Of a stretch of DNA of 60,000 bases, positions 34,503 to 43,777 are shown one piece after another. The stretch lies in contig CM060731.1 of assembly GCA_030704615.1 (NCBI GenBank), positions 81,512,756 to 81,572,755 of the forward strand, written 5' to 3'. The DNA comes from Takakia lepidozioides. Lineage: Eukaryota; Streptophyta; Takakiopsida; Takakiales; Takakiaceae. The notes beneath the pieces were generated by a model. That model searched no databases and was not told where the DNA came from. It was given only the letters and a program-made list of their open reading frames with translations. A program made the translations under genes and the position numbers. Every line of letters begins with the position of its first letter. The first letter of the stretch is position 1.

Positions 34503-35975
34503 TCACAATGTGCACCTCCTCCACGTGACACTATAAGGCTCTAGTACTAATCTAATAGTGACACAGGTGGGCACCTGTTGCAGTTTAAGGGTCATATCCC
34601 AATGGCTCAGGGCACTTGCACCTGCATCCACCGCAAGAACTCCTATGGTTGGCTGGTCATCAACCCAGCCTCACCATAGAAGAAACACTGGTGGTCTTGC
34701 TGGTCATCACTCCAGCCTCACCACCGACAGCATACTCTAGGATTGACCAGTGATCAAATCGGCCTAATCCCTATGAAAGCAAGCGCCCACACAAAAACCA
34801 ACATGGCGCACAGTCAAGCATGCAGGTGTTGGGGGCGATCCAAACACAAGAAATCAAAAACATCAACACCCCCACACCAAAATCCAGCTGCAATGCTGAT
34901 CCTGCAGAATAGCCCAGCCCAAAACCCCGGACTGACTGGCCTCCACCAAGAGAGGCTTTGGCAACTATAAGTACTAGGTAATGAAAATAGTACAGAGATG
35001 GAGGGGAAGAATAGAAGCCCGACCAAGCAAGATCTAATCCTGATCTATGCTATCAACTGCCAGACTTCTCTCAAAGTGCCTCGCTCTGCATGATGGTAAG
35101 GTGTAGGAGGTATATCTATGTCCAGAAACCTGCCACTAACCTTGTCCCAAGCTACAGTAGCTCGCTCTAAACCAACCCTCCTCCTCTTTCTGCCAGGTAG
35201 AGACAAAGCAATACTCCCCTATCTCCCGCTCACTGAACACTAAAGAAAACAAAGGTAGGGTCTGATAGTCTCTCAACTCGAAAGCTTTGAGACGGTTGCG
35301 AGTGTCCTCATTGCGAATGACTCCATCTCCTTCACGCACAACAAACATGTCATTGCAAATGAACCCCCGCTCGTGGTTGCCCTGTGTAGAGCGTGTCCGG
35401 CTGCAACGCTGTCTGATTGCACAAACTTGTGTAGCTCCTGCTCCTCTGCTCCAGTACACCCACGGCCTTGGCTGAACACCTTGGTACCCGGGGCTGTCTT
35501 TGGCTGTGTTCCAAGCCTAGCTTTCACCCACTTGGTATTTCACTTACAGCTGCAGAACTGCTGGCTCCAACAGAGTTCTGACTGTCCAAGGCGATATTGA
35601 GGCCCTCAATGCCAACTACAGCAGTCTGTTATCTACTGCTAATGCCTGACTCCCAGTATGCAATCAACTCTTCCAACTGTTCTCCACTCAAATCAGTCTG
35701 AGTTCCTTGGGAAACATAAATCCTGTCCCCTTGTGTGCACAGGCTAAGAGAAGAGATCTGCCCTTCAATTACGTCCTCATTTCCCCCAGCCATACAAGGA
35801 GTACATCCACAGATTTGTCTCTCATATAGACCAGCACAGGTTCTAGAAACAGAATTGTGGATCTTTCATGACACACTCACACCTCTAAAAAATTCCATAG
35901 ATTTTTAGCAGAGTCCTAAAACAAAAATCAGGTCTAGATAGGTAGATTTCCCCTTTCTGCAGCTATCCCCTCAAA
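34503..35975 (-). other. GypB-1 leader with a conserved extra coding region
   Basis: About 1.45 kb between the element's 5' limit and Gag. A region at 35793-35136 encodes, over two blocks, GDRIYVSQGTQTDLSGEQL-like sequence and then CNDMFVVREGDGVIRNED, DYQTLPLFSLVFSEREIGEY and STWQKEEEGWFRASY. A donor-like GTAAGT near 35550 and an acceptor-like GTGTTCAG near 35480 could join them. The GypB-2 counterpart is at 48800-49440. Function unknown. Confidence 0.5.
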
Positions 35976-36095
35976 AACTGAGTCAAACAGAGCCCATTTG
36001 ACAAAGATATGACCATCTTCAGCCGCAGCGTGCAGGCCCAGTTCGAGGAAGAGGAGCAATAACGCAGGAGCAGATCCGCCATCGCCAGAGCTCAA

Positions 36096-36200
36096 ATGCC
36101 CCCGCCATCGGAGAAGATTCACAGGCTAGTTGATGAAATCTCCAGCCTCACTCTACTTGAAGTTTCGGATCTCACAACGCTGTTGAACTCAAATGAAATG
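36096..36200 (+). pseudogene. Fragment of an organellar bL12 ribosomal protein gene
   Basis: PPPSEKIHRLVDEISSLTLL followed by EVSDLTTLL matches the N-terminal dimerisation helix region of bL12 in mitochondrial or chloroplast ribosomes ('V..LVDEI..LtllEvsdLt.lL'). It stops abruptly after LNSNE. The conserved C-terminal domain is absent. An A tract lies about 120 bp downstream. It is one of several host fragments between the two GypB copies. Confidence 0.7.
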
Positions 36201-36322
36201 GAGGGGAACAGCAGGCACATGGCCAGGGAACCTAGGAAACCATATAGAAACTTAGGGAACCGGGAACCAGTTACCAGATATTTTGGGTGTAACTTTAAAT
36301 TTTAAACTTGAAAACTTATTAT

Positions 36323-36341
36323 AAAAAAAAAAAAAAAAAAA
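36323..36341 (+). other. Poly(A) tract
   Basis: Nineteen consecutive A residues, downstream of the bL12-like fragment. They could be the tail of a retrocopied transcript. Confidence 0.6.
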
Positions 36342-37130
36342 CCCTTTGATCTAATTTAAATGATTTAGAGCCAAATTGGCTTGCAACAGTGAGCGGTAGC
36401 AGGACGAGGCAAGAACTGACTCATAGCAGGGAGCTCCCTTGCTCTGCAATGGGCCCCATCTTCTTTGCCTCCCGCTCTTTTCATGTGCCTGCTCACCTCC
36501 CTCTCAGTGCAGCATTCCTTCTAATGCCACCCGCAGTGCTCGCAATTTCATGTTGCCACCAATACAGGGAAGTGCCACCAATCCCGAGCTTATTCTGTCT
36601 TCCTTGAAAAGCCTGTTGGCCTATCTCAATCTTCTCATGTACTTAGCTTTTCTATCACAGTACTTGCCAGTTCACCTCCATGGCTGTGACCCTGCTCTCA
36701 AACAGTATATAAACATACATAAACTGTGCATCACACAGGCAGTCCTAAGGCTCTGTATTCTCTACACCTTTTAGCCTGTGACCACCTTCTTGGCAACAAT
36801 CCAGGCTCTAGGATCTAACCTGCAACATGAGTGTGCAAAAGAACCGTTGTGATGCACACTCATCCAAAGAGTTCTGCTCCAGCTCAATACTCCATGCCCA
36901 TTTGCTCTCACTCCTTACGGGCCGTCAAGTGGTCTTGGATAGAAAACTCCCAGCTATCAAGACTTTATGGAGTAATATGAAATGCGACAGTCACCAGTAT
37001 GACTGTGTTGAGCGCACCGATACATTAAAACGCTTACTGAAATGCTGCTTTTCGCTTTTTTGGCAGCCTTCTTGGCCATTCGAGAACCTTTGTCTGCAAG
37101 AAGAATGGAAGCAAAACACATGTGTGTCTG
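36342..37130. other. No recognised gene
   Basis: Several open frames on both strands (for example plus 36439-36774 and 36827-37279) look coding in composition, but I recognise none. They may be further captured fragments. Confidence 0.35.
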
Positions 37131-37189
37131 CTCTTCACCCTCTCCAAGATCTGCCACATGAAAGCCTTGTTTTACCAGACCTGTGTAGG

Positions 37190-37503
37190 GAGGCTCTTGC
37201 AAGGCCTGCATCCCTCAAGACTTCATCTATTGCAACATCATCATTCCATGCCACCTCAGGAATCACTTTGTTAAAATGACGTTGAATCTTCGTGACGTTT
37301 CGCTCATCTTGATCTGTGAGCAACAAATTGAAAGCAACACCTTTGCGACCAAACCGCCCGCTTCGACCGATTCGGTGCAGATATGTCTCAGGGAGCTCTG
37401 TTCCCGAAAGCTTGACTGAACGAGGGAAAGTGGTCCGGTGCAGAATCTCAGCGACATCAGCATTCCTCAGAAGTTCGTCTCCTTCATTGTGACCGGAAGT
37501 CAA
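37190..37503 (-). pseudogene. DEAD-box RNA helicase C-terminal fragment
   Basis: The minus strand encodes [20 protein letters not shown], which includes helicase motif VI ([10 protein letters not shown]), followed by [20 protein letters not shown] and a DEVLRDAGL end, as in DEAD-box ATP-dependent RNA helicases of the DDX19/LOS4 type. Motifs Q to V and the whole N-terminal RecA lobe are missing; the sequence before PETYL is not helicase-like. No introns interrupt the 80 or so matching residues. Confidence 0.8.
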
Positions 37504-38091
37504 ATGCGTTCACATTGGCGAAGGTAACTGGTGCCTTGAACTTCCAACCCTGCAGCAAATGGCCATTGCGAGAGACAGCAAACAATGCAGACTTGCTGCC
37601 CTGCAAATTGGAACTAACTTAAGCCGGGAGAGACCTAATATTGCATGGAACGGAAGCCAGTCCCACTCATGCTGGCGGAATATCGCTGGTCACCAAATCC
37701 CAGCCAGCGCGGGCCCTTCGCCGGGAGAGAGCAGGAGTAGCTTCAGATGAAGAAAGCAGTGTCTCGTTATCCCAGATATGAGAGAAATGGCTAATGTTGG
37801 CCGCCTCCCATGGGCCCATCGCGCCATCGCGCAGGCAGACAGTTCAGTGGTCACTACAAGACTCCATCACCAAGACCTTGTGGCCAACTATCAAAGTCTC
37901 CAACCTCCACACCTCTTGTTTTTTTTTTTTTTAAACTCACGAGCAGAGACGACAACTAGATCTGCGCGCACAGCCCATGGCAACAGCAGGGGCCAGATGG
38001 ACTCCTGCCCCAAGATGTATATTATAATAGTGCTAAAAAAACATTGTATCTAGCTTAGCATTAAAAACTAGGTAGCATGATCTCTCTCGAG
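37504..38091. other. Unassigned, with a T tract
   Basis: No gene recognised. A run of T at about 37919-37932 could mark a minus-strand poly(A) tail. The last 50 bp (38040-38091) share CTCTCTCGAG and TAGTTTT/TAAGCTA-like words with 39530-39585, beside the two LTR-like modules. Confidence 0.4.
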
Positions 38092-38451
38092 TGATAAGAA
38101 AACTAGAAAAACACACTGTTTACACAAGAAAACAACATGAATCCAACAGCATCACTCTTTAAGATAATAGTAGTTGAGCCAGGGGCACCCCAAGCTATGG
38201 GGACTCCACCCCACAACAACCTACACTCCCATCATGAGTACACTCAGATCTAAACGCATGCAGGAGTTCGGTCGCACAGGCTCAACTCGAGAGAGATGAG
38301 CTACGCGACTGCCGCTCTCGTGAAGATAAGGCCGTTCAGGTGTCAAACTAAACTTGACACCTGATTTAACACTTGACCTAAATCCAAGTGTTAAATAAAA
38401 ATAACTAGCTTTATTCTAGTTCTTTTCACACTGTGCTTATTTAACTTGACA
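38092..38451 (-). repeat. Copy of the GypB LTR internal module
   Basis: In minus orientation it starts TGTCAAGTTAAATAAG and ends TTATCA, matching the inner module of the GypB LTRs, closest to that of GypB-1. It lacks the 85-87 bp terminal units; past TTATCA the sequence is CTCGAGAGAGATC, shared with the copy at 39586. It could be a solo LTR of a related family or a displaced 5' LTR. Confidence 0.75.
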
Positions 38452-39480
38452 AACTGGAAATGCCTGGGCCGGGACGTCTGTGCCTTGCACCATTCGAAAT
38501 CCTGCTGTAGAAAGAGCATCCGCCTCATTCTGAGAGAGGTTGCAACCCAGTGCAACATGCCAGACACCCGGAGGCTTCGGCATTCCCTGAATCCCGTACT
38601 TGGGCTTGCCAAATACACAGGTCATTATGTCGTGCCTACAGAACCAAAACGTCTGCGTTGTGGCGTGAGCAAATATGAGAGTCAAAAATCTGCCGCTGAA
38701 ACAAGGTGCAGGTACAGCACCGTGTGGGTTCCTCCGAATCATCTCACCACACCGTGCTCTCGTATCCACCCAGATGGCGCAACACTTCTCTCGAAATGCC
38801 GACAATGTCCTTGCAATTCTCCACTGTGACTCTGACACTCTTGTCTCCACAATGGGTATGTTGTACTGCGTTACTATATATGGCTCGTTATGTTCCTCGG
38901 GCATGTGTCATGTGCTCAAAGGAGATGGTGATCTTGAACGTGCAGGACTTGCAGTGCTCGACGAGACCTCATCGGGCAACATCACGGGACCACGAGGGAG
39001 CGTGCGAATATTCTTGTTAGCTCGCCATGAATCCTCTTCTCCGCCAGGTGCCTCGTCAAGTCTCCGTCTCACTGGACGGGTGTGAACATCTCCTTCCAAG
39101 TGTTGGCCTCTTCGAAGCAATGGCGTGTCCCGAGGGCCCTCTCGCAAGGCTGCTGCCCACTTCCGAGGATTCTTTGATCTGGAGGCAGTCCGCATCAGCA
39201 TTTCCTGCCTGTCCGGCCCCAAGCCCCACTGTTTCCTTTCAAGAACTCGTTGTACCTGCATTGCTGTATAATTGACCTCATAATGTCCTCCGTTGTGGCA
39301 GTGAGGATGTCCACTAGATGCGCCGCAGAGGAGACACGCCAGGAAGAATATACTGATTCGGCCATGTTTGTTGTCGGTGTCAAATTAAATAAACCATTCT
39401 CAGATATAACCACAGGTTGACAAAAATCGTAGCAACATCTCAAGCCTCATGTTCTGCTCCACTTGGCACACATAGCCAGT
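38452..39480 (-). pseudogene. Transposase-like fragment (probably MULE-type)
   Basis: Minus-strand frames read TPTTNMAESVYSSWRVSSAA near 39375 (the 'TNNxxES' signature that follows the catalytic domain of Mutator-like transposases), then ILTATTEDIMRSIIQQCRYN, then, in other frames, acidic/serine-rich sequence and YIVTQYNIPIVETRVTVEN. A final piece GVWHVALGCNLSQNEADALS ends near 38440. At least four frame changes. It differs from the MULE gene at 57-59 kb. The family call rests on one motif and the setting. Confidence 0.4.
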
Positions 39481-39585
39481 CTAATTGCAGGCTCCCTGTG
39501 ACCAAGCTATATTATAATAATGCTTAAAAACAAAAACTTAATATTAGCTCAGCACTAGAAAACTAGATAGAGGATCTCTCTCGAG

Positions 39586-39892
39586 TGATAAGAAAGGACT
39601 AAACTCAAATAACAAGAGAAACACAAAACACAACACCATCACTCTTTAAAATAGTAGTCAATCCAGGGGCACCCCAAGCTATGGGGACTCCACCCCACAA
39701 CAATACTCAGGTTTTGAACGGTGAAGAAGCTCGGTCGTGCAGGCTCAACTCGAGAGAGATGAGCCGCACGACTGACGCTCTCGTGAAGATAAGACGGTTC
39801 AGGTGTCAAACTAAAATTGACACCTGACTTAACACTTGAACTAAATCCAAGTGTTAAATACAAATAACTAGCTTTATTCTAGTTAGTTTCAC
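39586..39892 (-). repeat. Truncated copy of the GypB LTR internal module
   Basis: Matches the LTR inner module over about 307 bp, closest to the GypB-2 LTR (56729-57078). About 43 bp at the TGTCAAG end is missing: homology stops at GTGAAACTAACTAG. It shares the CTCGAGAGAGATC neighbour with the copy at 38092. Confidence 0.75.
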
Positions 39893-39999
39893 GCTTGCGC
39901 TGGAATCGGACACCGTGCCGCCAAAGCGATCTCGCTGCCGGTCATGCGTTGCGGTGTCGTGAACTCCTCGCTTTCTTACATCGATTTAGCTAAAGCCAC

Positions 40000-40740
40000 G
40001 TTTCTTATGCCCATAAATGGCTGCATGCCTTCACATCGCAATAAAGAAAGAGGATAGACAGAAGAGCCGGACGATGCACCGGAGAGCGGTAGCCATGAGG
40101 CGGGCTGTGGTGCAAGCTGTTGCTTCCTGCATGAACGCAGGATTTTCCTCTCCGTGCCAGCAAGGTGATCAAGTGTGAGTAGGCTGTTCGTGCTTCTGCA
40201 GCAGGAGTTGGCCACAAGGCCATCCTCCCTTCCATTTGATGAGGGTGAGGTGGATGGAAGGAGGAGACTATAGCAAGTAGACCATCAAGTGGTCAGTAAG
40301 TTGGTTGAGCCGAGTTTCCAGCTCCAGTTCCATTGCTGATAAGGTGATATGCGCCTCACTTGCCAACGCTATCTTCTCTTCTAGCTCCCTTGCCTTCATC
40401 TGACATTGCTCAAGACTTGTACGAAGCTCCAGTTGCTATTGCTGAAAGGAATCACGTTCAAGTTTATCATGCTGGGCTGACTCTGCCTGAGACTGCAAAG
40501 GTTGCCTTAGTGCAAAGTGGAGGCTTGCGATTCTACGTTCCAAATCTGACCGGGCAACTTCCATGAAATTTCATCACCATTATCAAACTGGCTGTCCACG
40601 GCATCCAGATGCTGGTGCCGTTGCTTCCGTAATGAGCCAGCAGCTTGCTCGTCGATCTGTTGCAAAAGCTTCTCAGCCACTTTAAGTTTGGAGGAAAGCC
40701 ATCCCGCCATCTTCCTTGTCTTCCTCAATCTGGTCTCATT
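40000..40740 (-). pseudogene. Golgin (plant golgin-candidate/golgin-84 type) fragments
   Basis: The minus strand from 40710 reads MAGWLSSKLKVAEKLLQQID then EQAAGSLRKQ, the start typical of plant golgin candidates 1/2 (M(A/N)xW(I/L)SSKLKxAExxLQQ(I/L)DQQAA). After a frame change near 40560 come coiled-coil pieces: DLERRIASLHFALRQ, an in-frame TAG, QLELRTSLEQCQMKAREL and LELETRLNQLTDHL (to about 40270). Further down, RSPVHRPALLSILFLYCDV at about 40100-40030 resembles the C-terminal membrane anchor. Golgins tether vesicles at Golgi rims. The coil runs without introns, consistent with a cDNA-derived copy. The middle of the protein is missing. Confidence 0.7.
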
Positions 40741-40769
40741 GCTCGCGATGGATTTACAGCTATGCCAGA

Positions 40770-41046
40770 TGACATCCTTCTTTAGGTGTGATCGGTGAAC
40801 TGAAGCTGAGGGCTGGTTCATCTTCTTAGTTTTGGTGGTGGCAAGCACAACTGATAGACCCTCACCAGCTGAGGCAACAGCCACTGTCTTCTTGTTGGCA
40901 AGCCCTGAATATTTGAACGTGTTCAAGTTATACAAATTGTTCGGCTCAGAGCTGAATGTCACAGATGCATTGCCATTGCCGTTCCTCGTCACCAAAAACT
41001 TGTTGCTGTTCTTTACCAACAACCAGATCAGGTCCGAAGACGCCAT
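40770..41046 (-). pseudogene. RPL28: eL28 (RPL28) cytosolic ribosomal protein, 3'-truncated copy
   Basis: From the ATG at 41046 the minus-strand frame reads MASSDLIWLLVKNSNKFLV, then FSSEPNNLYNLNTFKYSGLA and NKKTV, then LATTKTKKMNQPSASVHRS. These are hallmark eL28 blocks (W.ivK..n.FLvk; F..E..Nl.n.ns.kysGLAn.KtV; ttk). The protein normally has about 140 residues; here it diverges after about residue 90 (HLKKD) and runs in frame through about 22 residues into a golgin start at 40710. No introns are visible, and 5'UTR-like sequence precedes the ATG. Confidence 0.85.
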
Positions 41047-41145
41047 CCTTCGACCCGAGGAGGGGATCCCGCTCCAACAAAATGGACGGCTGCAGCGAAA
41101 TGCAATGAGCACGAAAGAGACATCCTTCTCACTAATGGAACAAGT

Positions 41146-41440
41146 CCTGGGGTGCGTTTGCTGGAGTTTCTGGCGACTATGCCATCGTCGTGTCTCACAA
41201 CCCTGACAGCGGCACTACTCGCATTAAGTTGCCGTCTGGAGCAAAGAAGGTTGTACCAAGCGGATGCCGAGCAATGGTAGGGCAGGTTGTTGGAGGGGGC
41301 CAAACAAAGAAGCCTATGCTGAATGCAGGTAATGCGTATCACAAGTACAAGGTGAAGCGCAACAGCTGGCCTAAGGTGCGGGGTGTGGCCATGAACCCTG
41401 TTGAGCATCCCCACGGAGGTGGTAACCATCAGCACATTGG
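41146..41440 (+). pseudogene. RPL8: uL2 (cytosolic RPL8) internal fragment
   Basis: About 98 residues without interruption: [71 protein letters not shown]. This is the most conserved part of eukaryotic uL2, including the peptidyl-transferase-centre loop. The N-terminal third and everything after HQHIG are missing. It is head to head with the eL28 copy and tail to tail with the next fragment. The high residue conservation suggests recent capture. Confidence 0.9.
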
Positions 41441-41572
41441 AGCCCGCCAGAAAGCCCGACTTGCACAGAGACGAGCAGGAGACTCCCGCTGCAACCTGCA
41501 TTGAGACAGCCGCCATAGCTCCTAAAGCCAATCCTTCAGCTTTGTACGCCCGCTCTTGCCGCCCTCTCAGAC
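41441..41572 (-). pseudogene. Possible plastid transit-peptide fragment
   Basis: In minus orientation: [20 protein letters not shown] then [10 protein letters not shown], a Met-Ala start followed by a Ser/Ala-rich, acid-free stretch as in chloroplast transit peptides. It is cut at one end by the uL2 piece and at the other by the GypA insertion. Too short to identify the protein. Confidence 0.4.
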
Positions 41573-42300
41573 TGTCGAAGCCCTTTGCCTTGAGGGTAGG
41601 GGGTCGGGACACATGAGGGGCTGCCCCTGTGGTGGGGGCAGTGGCAGCGATAGGTACGGGGGGCTGAAGCACCCTTGAGTGCCCAAGGCACTCAAGGAGG
41701 CGGAGGTGCTCACTAGGTGGAGCCCTGCACACCGGGATGCGGTGGGGGTGGCTTCACAAAGGGGTGGTGGTAGCTTAGCGGGACTTAGTGAGGGTGGCAT
41801 AGGACTTACCTTGGGGCGGAGACCTCATGGTGGGAGTCGTGGGGAGTCTTGGGACTCATCACGGTCCATAGGGGCCGTGGTGGGTGGGCCAAGACTCACC
41901 GTGACTCATCACCGGGAGTCGAGGGTTTTCGTGGTGGTTCGCCATAAAATGGCATGGTTGTTTGTGAAACCCCCCGCGGACAGCTACAGAAGTATATTTA
42001 GGGAGTAGTAACCTCGAGAACGGTGCAAGCCCGTTGGTGACCAAAAACTAGTGAGTAAGCGAGCGAGCCGGAAAGCGACCAAAGAGTGGGGAGCTGTTCC
42101 AGACTGCCAACTACCAAAGGGAATTCCCGCTGGGCCCAAATCGGTGGAGGGTTCTTTGGGAGATCAAAGGGGGACCGTTATGCCCCGGTGAGCAGCCGAA
42201 GCTCCAAGTTGGCCCGGCGGCCATGTTGGGAGTTAGGCACACGCATCAAAGCGAGTAACTATGACTTGAAGGGGAGCTTACCGAAGTGAGGTGCGCGACA
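41573..42300 (+). repeat. 5' LTR of GypA
   Basis: 728 bp, TGTCGAAGCC...GTGCGCGACA. The TATA region reads AGTATATTTAGGGAG here and AGTATATATAGGGAG in the 3' LTR. Confidence 0.93.
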
Positions 42301-42302
42301 CT

Positions 42303-42314
42303 TGGTATCAGAGC
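42303..42314 (+). other. Primer-binding site of GypA
   Basis: TGGTATCAGAGC, the complement of the 3' end of initiator tRNA-Met, 2 bp after the 5' LTR. Confidence 0.92.
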
Positions 42315-42355
42315 TTAGAGTTCAGTACGTGATCGTCCTTGGGATTGGCCTCATC

Positions 42356-43777
42356 ATGGGGTCGGGCAAGCCAAAGCGAAAGCGGAACGGCCCAAAAGAT
42401 GATGATCCCGGTGAGCCCGATGGGGGCGACGTGTCACCGAGGCGGCCGTTTGAGGAAGCGATGCATGTTTCCGAAAACGAGGCCGCTCAAGGGCGGGAGG
42501 AATCTGAGGAGTCGGAGCCCAAGGAATCCTTGAGAGCTCCGACCGACCAACATATGCCTCCCATGCCGGCAGCCTTTTGGGAAGGGTTGTTGGCGCAGTT
42601 TGGCGGGACGTTGAAAGACGTGTTGAAGGCGGCTAATGCCACTTCCACTAAGGCAAAGTTTAAGGTGAAGCCTAAGGAACCCGGCACCTTCGAGGGTGTC
42701 CAAAATCGGAAGGCACTCAACACCTGGCTCCTGGAGCTAGAGCAGTACTTCCGGGCGGCCAAGTTGAGTGACGAGGATCGGGTGGAAGTGGCTCCCACCT
42801 ATTTGAGGGGCTATGCTCAACAATGGTGGCAGAAACGCCTTCACGACCGAGGTCCAAGCCCGGAAACCTTGAACTGGATGGGTTCAAGGAATTGATGAAG
42901 AGACAGTTTGTGCCCCTCAACGCGTCCTGGCTTGCCCGGGACAAGATGAGGAATTTGAAGCAAACAGATGACATTCGGGGATATGTCCAGGCTTTCAATG
43001 AGCTTTTGCTCGAAGTCGCGGACATGGCAGAACTAGAAATGGTCTTCAACTTTGTGGCGGGACTGGCCCCATGGGCCAGGCGGAAGTTGGAGGAGAAGCC
43101 ACCTAAGACTTTGAACGAGGCAATTGAGAGGGCTGAATGTTTCTCGGATGTCCCTAGGGGTGAAAGACAAGGCCGTACGGAGCTGAACCACAAGAAGACC
43201 CGGCGGGAAGGTGAAGAAGTGGGATAGGCCACGCGGCGACAATGGCACGTGGAAATCGAAGGGAGGGCCTTCACACGTCAAGACGGTACCCGGTGCTTCG
43301 AAAGGAAAAGCGGGTGGAGCGGCTTATGGCGGACAGAAGACCACCTTTGATGGAGTGTGTTTCAATTGCGGGGAGCTCGGGCACATGGCCAAGAAGTGCA
43401 CAAAACCTCGACAATTGAACATGACTCGGGCAACCACGGAGCTGTCAGAAGATACCATCAGTCGCTTGGTGGAAGCGGTGGTCGCCACGACTTGCAACGT
43501 AGGCAACTATTCTTGTGAGTTGTATCAGGAAACTGGCGCCCTACGTAAAGGGAGTCAGTTATTGTTTGTGGATGGGATAATATCCGGAACTAATGTGTCG
43601 TTGTTGGTGGACACAGGAGGGTCGCACTCCTTCATGACGCCGGCGGCGGCGCAAAAGTTGGGACTCTCGACAAGTGACGTGGGGGCCTCTATTGAGGTGC
43701 ATTCTGCCAAAAAAGAACCACAACTGGTGACAAGGTTGGCATTTGACGTTCCTCTTCAACTGGGGAGTTGGGGATGA
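42356..43777 (+). pseudogene. GypA Gag and protease
   Basis: Gag starts at the ATG at 42356 (MGSGKPKRKRNG), has an acidic/serine-rich N-terminus, then the retrotransposon Gag fold (FEGVQNRKALNTWLLELEQY, LRGYAQQWWQKRL). A one-base loss near 42890 (TGGATGGG) moves into GFKELMKRQFVPLN...MVFNFVAGL. A second shift near 43215 leads to the CCHC zinc knuckle CFNCGELGHMAKKC and the protease active site LLVDTGGSHSF (about 43600). A final shift in TTGGGGATGACC near 43775 breaks protease from the RT region. It would form the particle core and process the polyprotein. Confidence 0.9.

Larger units (their letters stand above)
31045..35975 (-). mobile_element. GypB-1: internally deleted Ty3/gypsy retrotransposon
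   Basis: Minus-strand copy of the methyltransferase-carrying family. In element orientation it has a leader with an unusual ORF region (35975-34503), 5' Gag (34502-33745), a deletion junction near 33702, then the end of RNase H, integrase, PHD region and 3' LTR. Compared with GypB-2, about 3.6 kb is missing (GypB-2 coordinates about 50895-54540), including the Gag C-terminus, methyltransferase and reverse transcriptase. No 5' LTR is attached. Homology with GypB-2 stops at the same leader point in both copies (near GCAGAAAGGGGAAATCTAC). Confidence 0.85.

Noticed and set aside
38092-39892. The two LTR modules as paired LTRs of one element
   Set aside because: They resemble different GypB LTRs more than each other, the second is truncated, and the sequence between them is transposase-like, not gag-pol.
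41028-41732. 234-residue minus-strand frame
   Set aside because: It runs from the GypA LTR through a possible transit peptide and antisense uL2; a composite of unrelated layers, not one gene.
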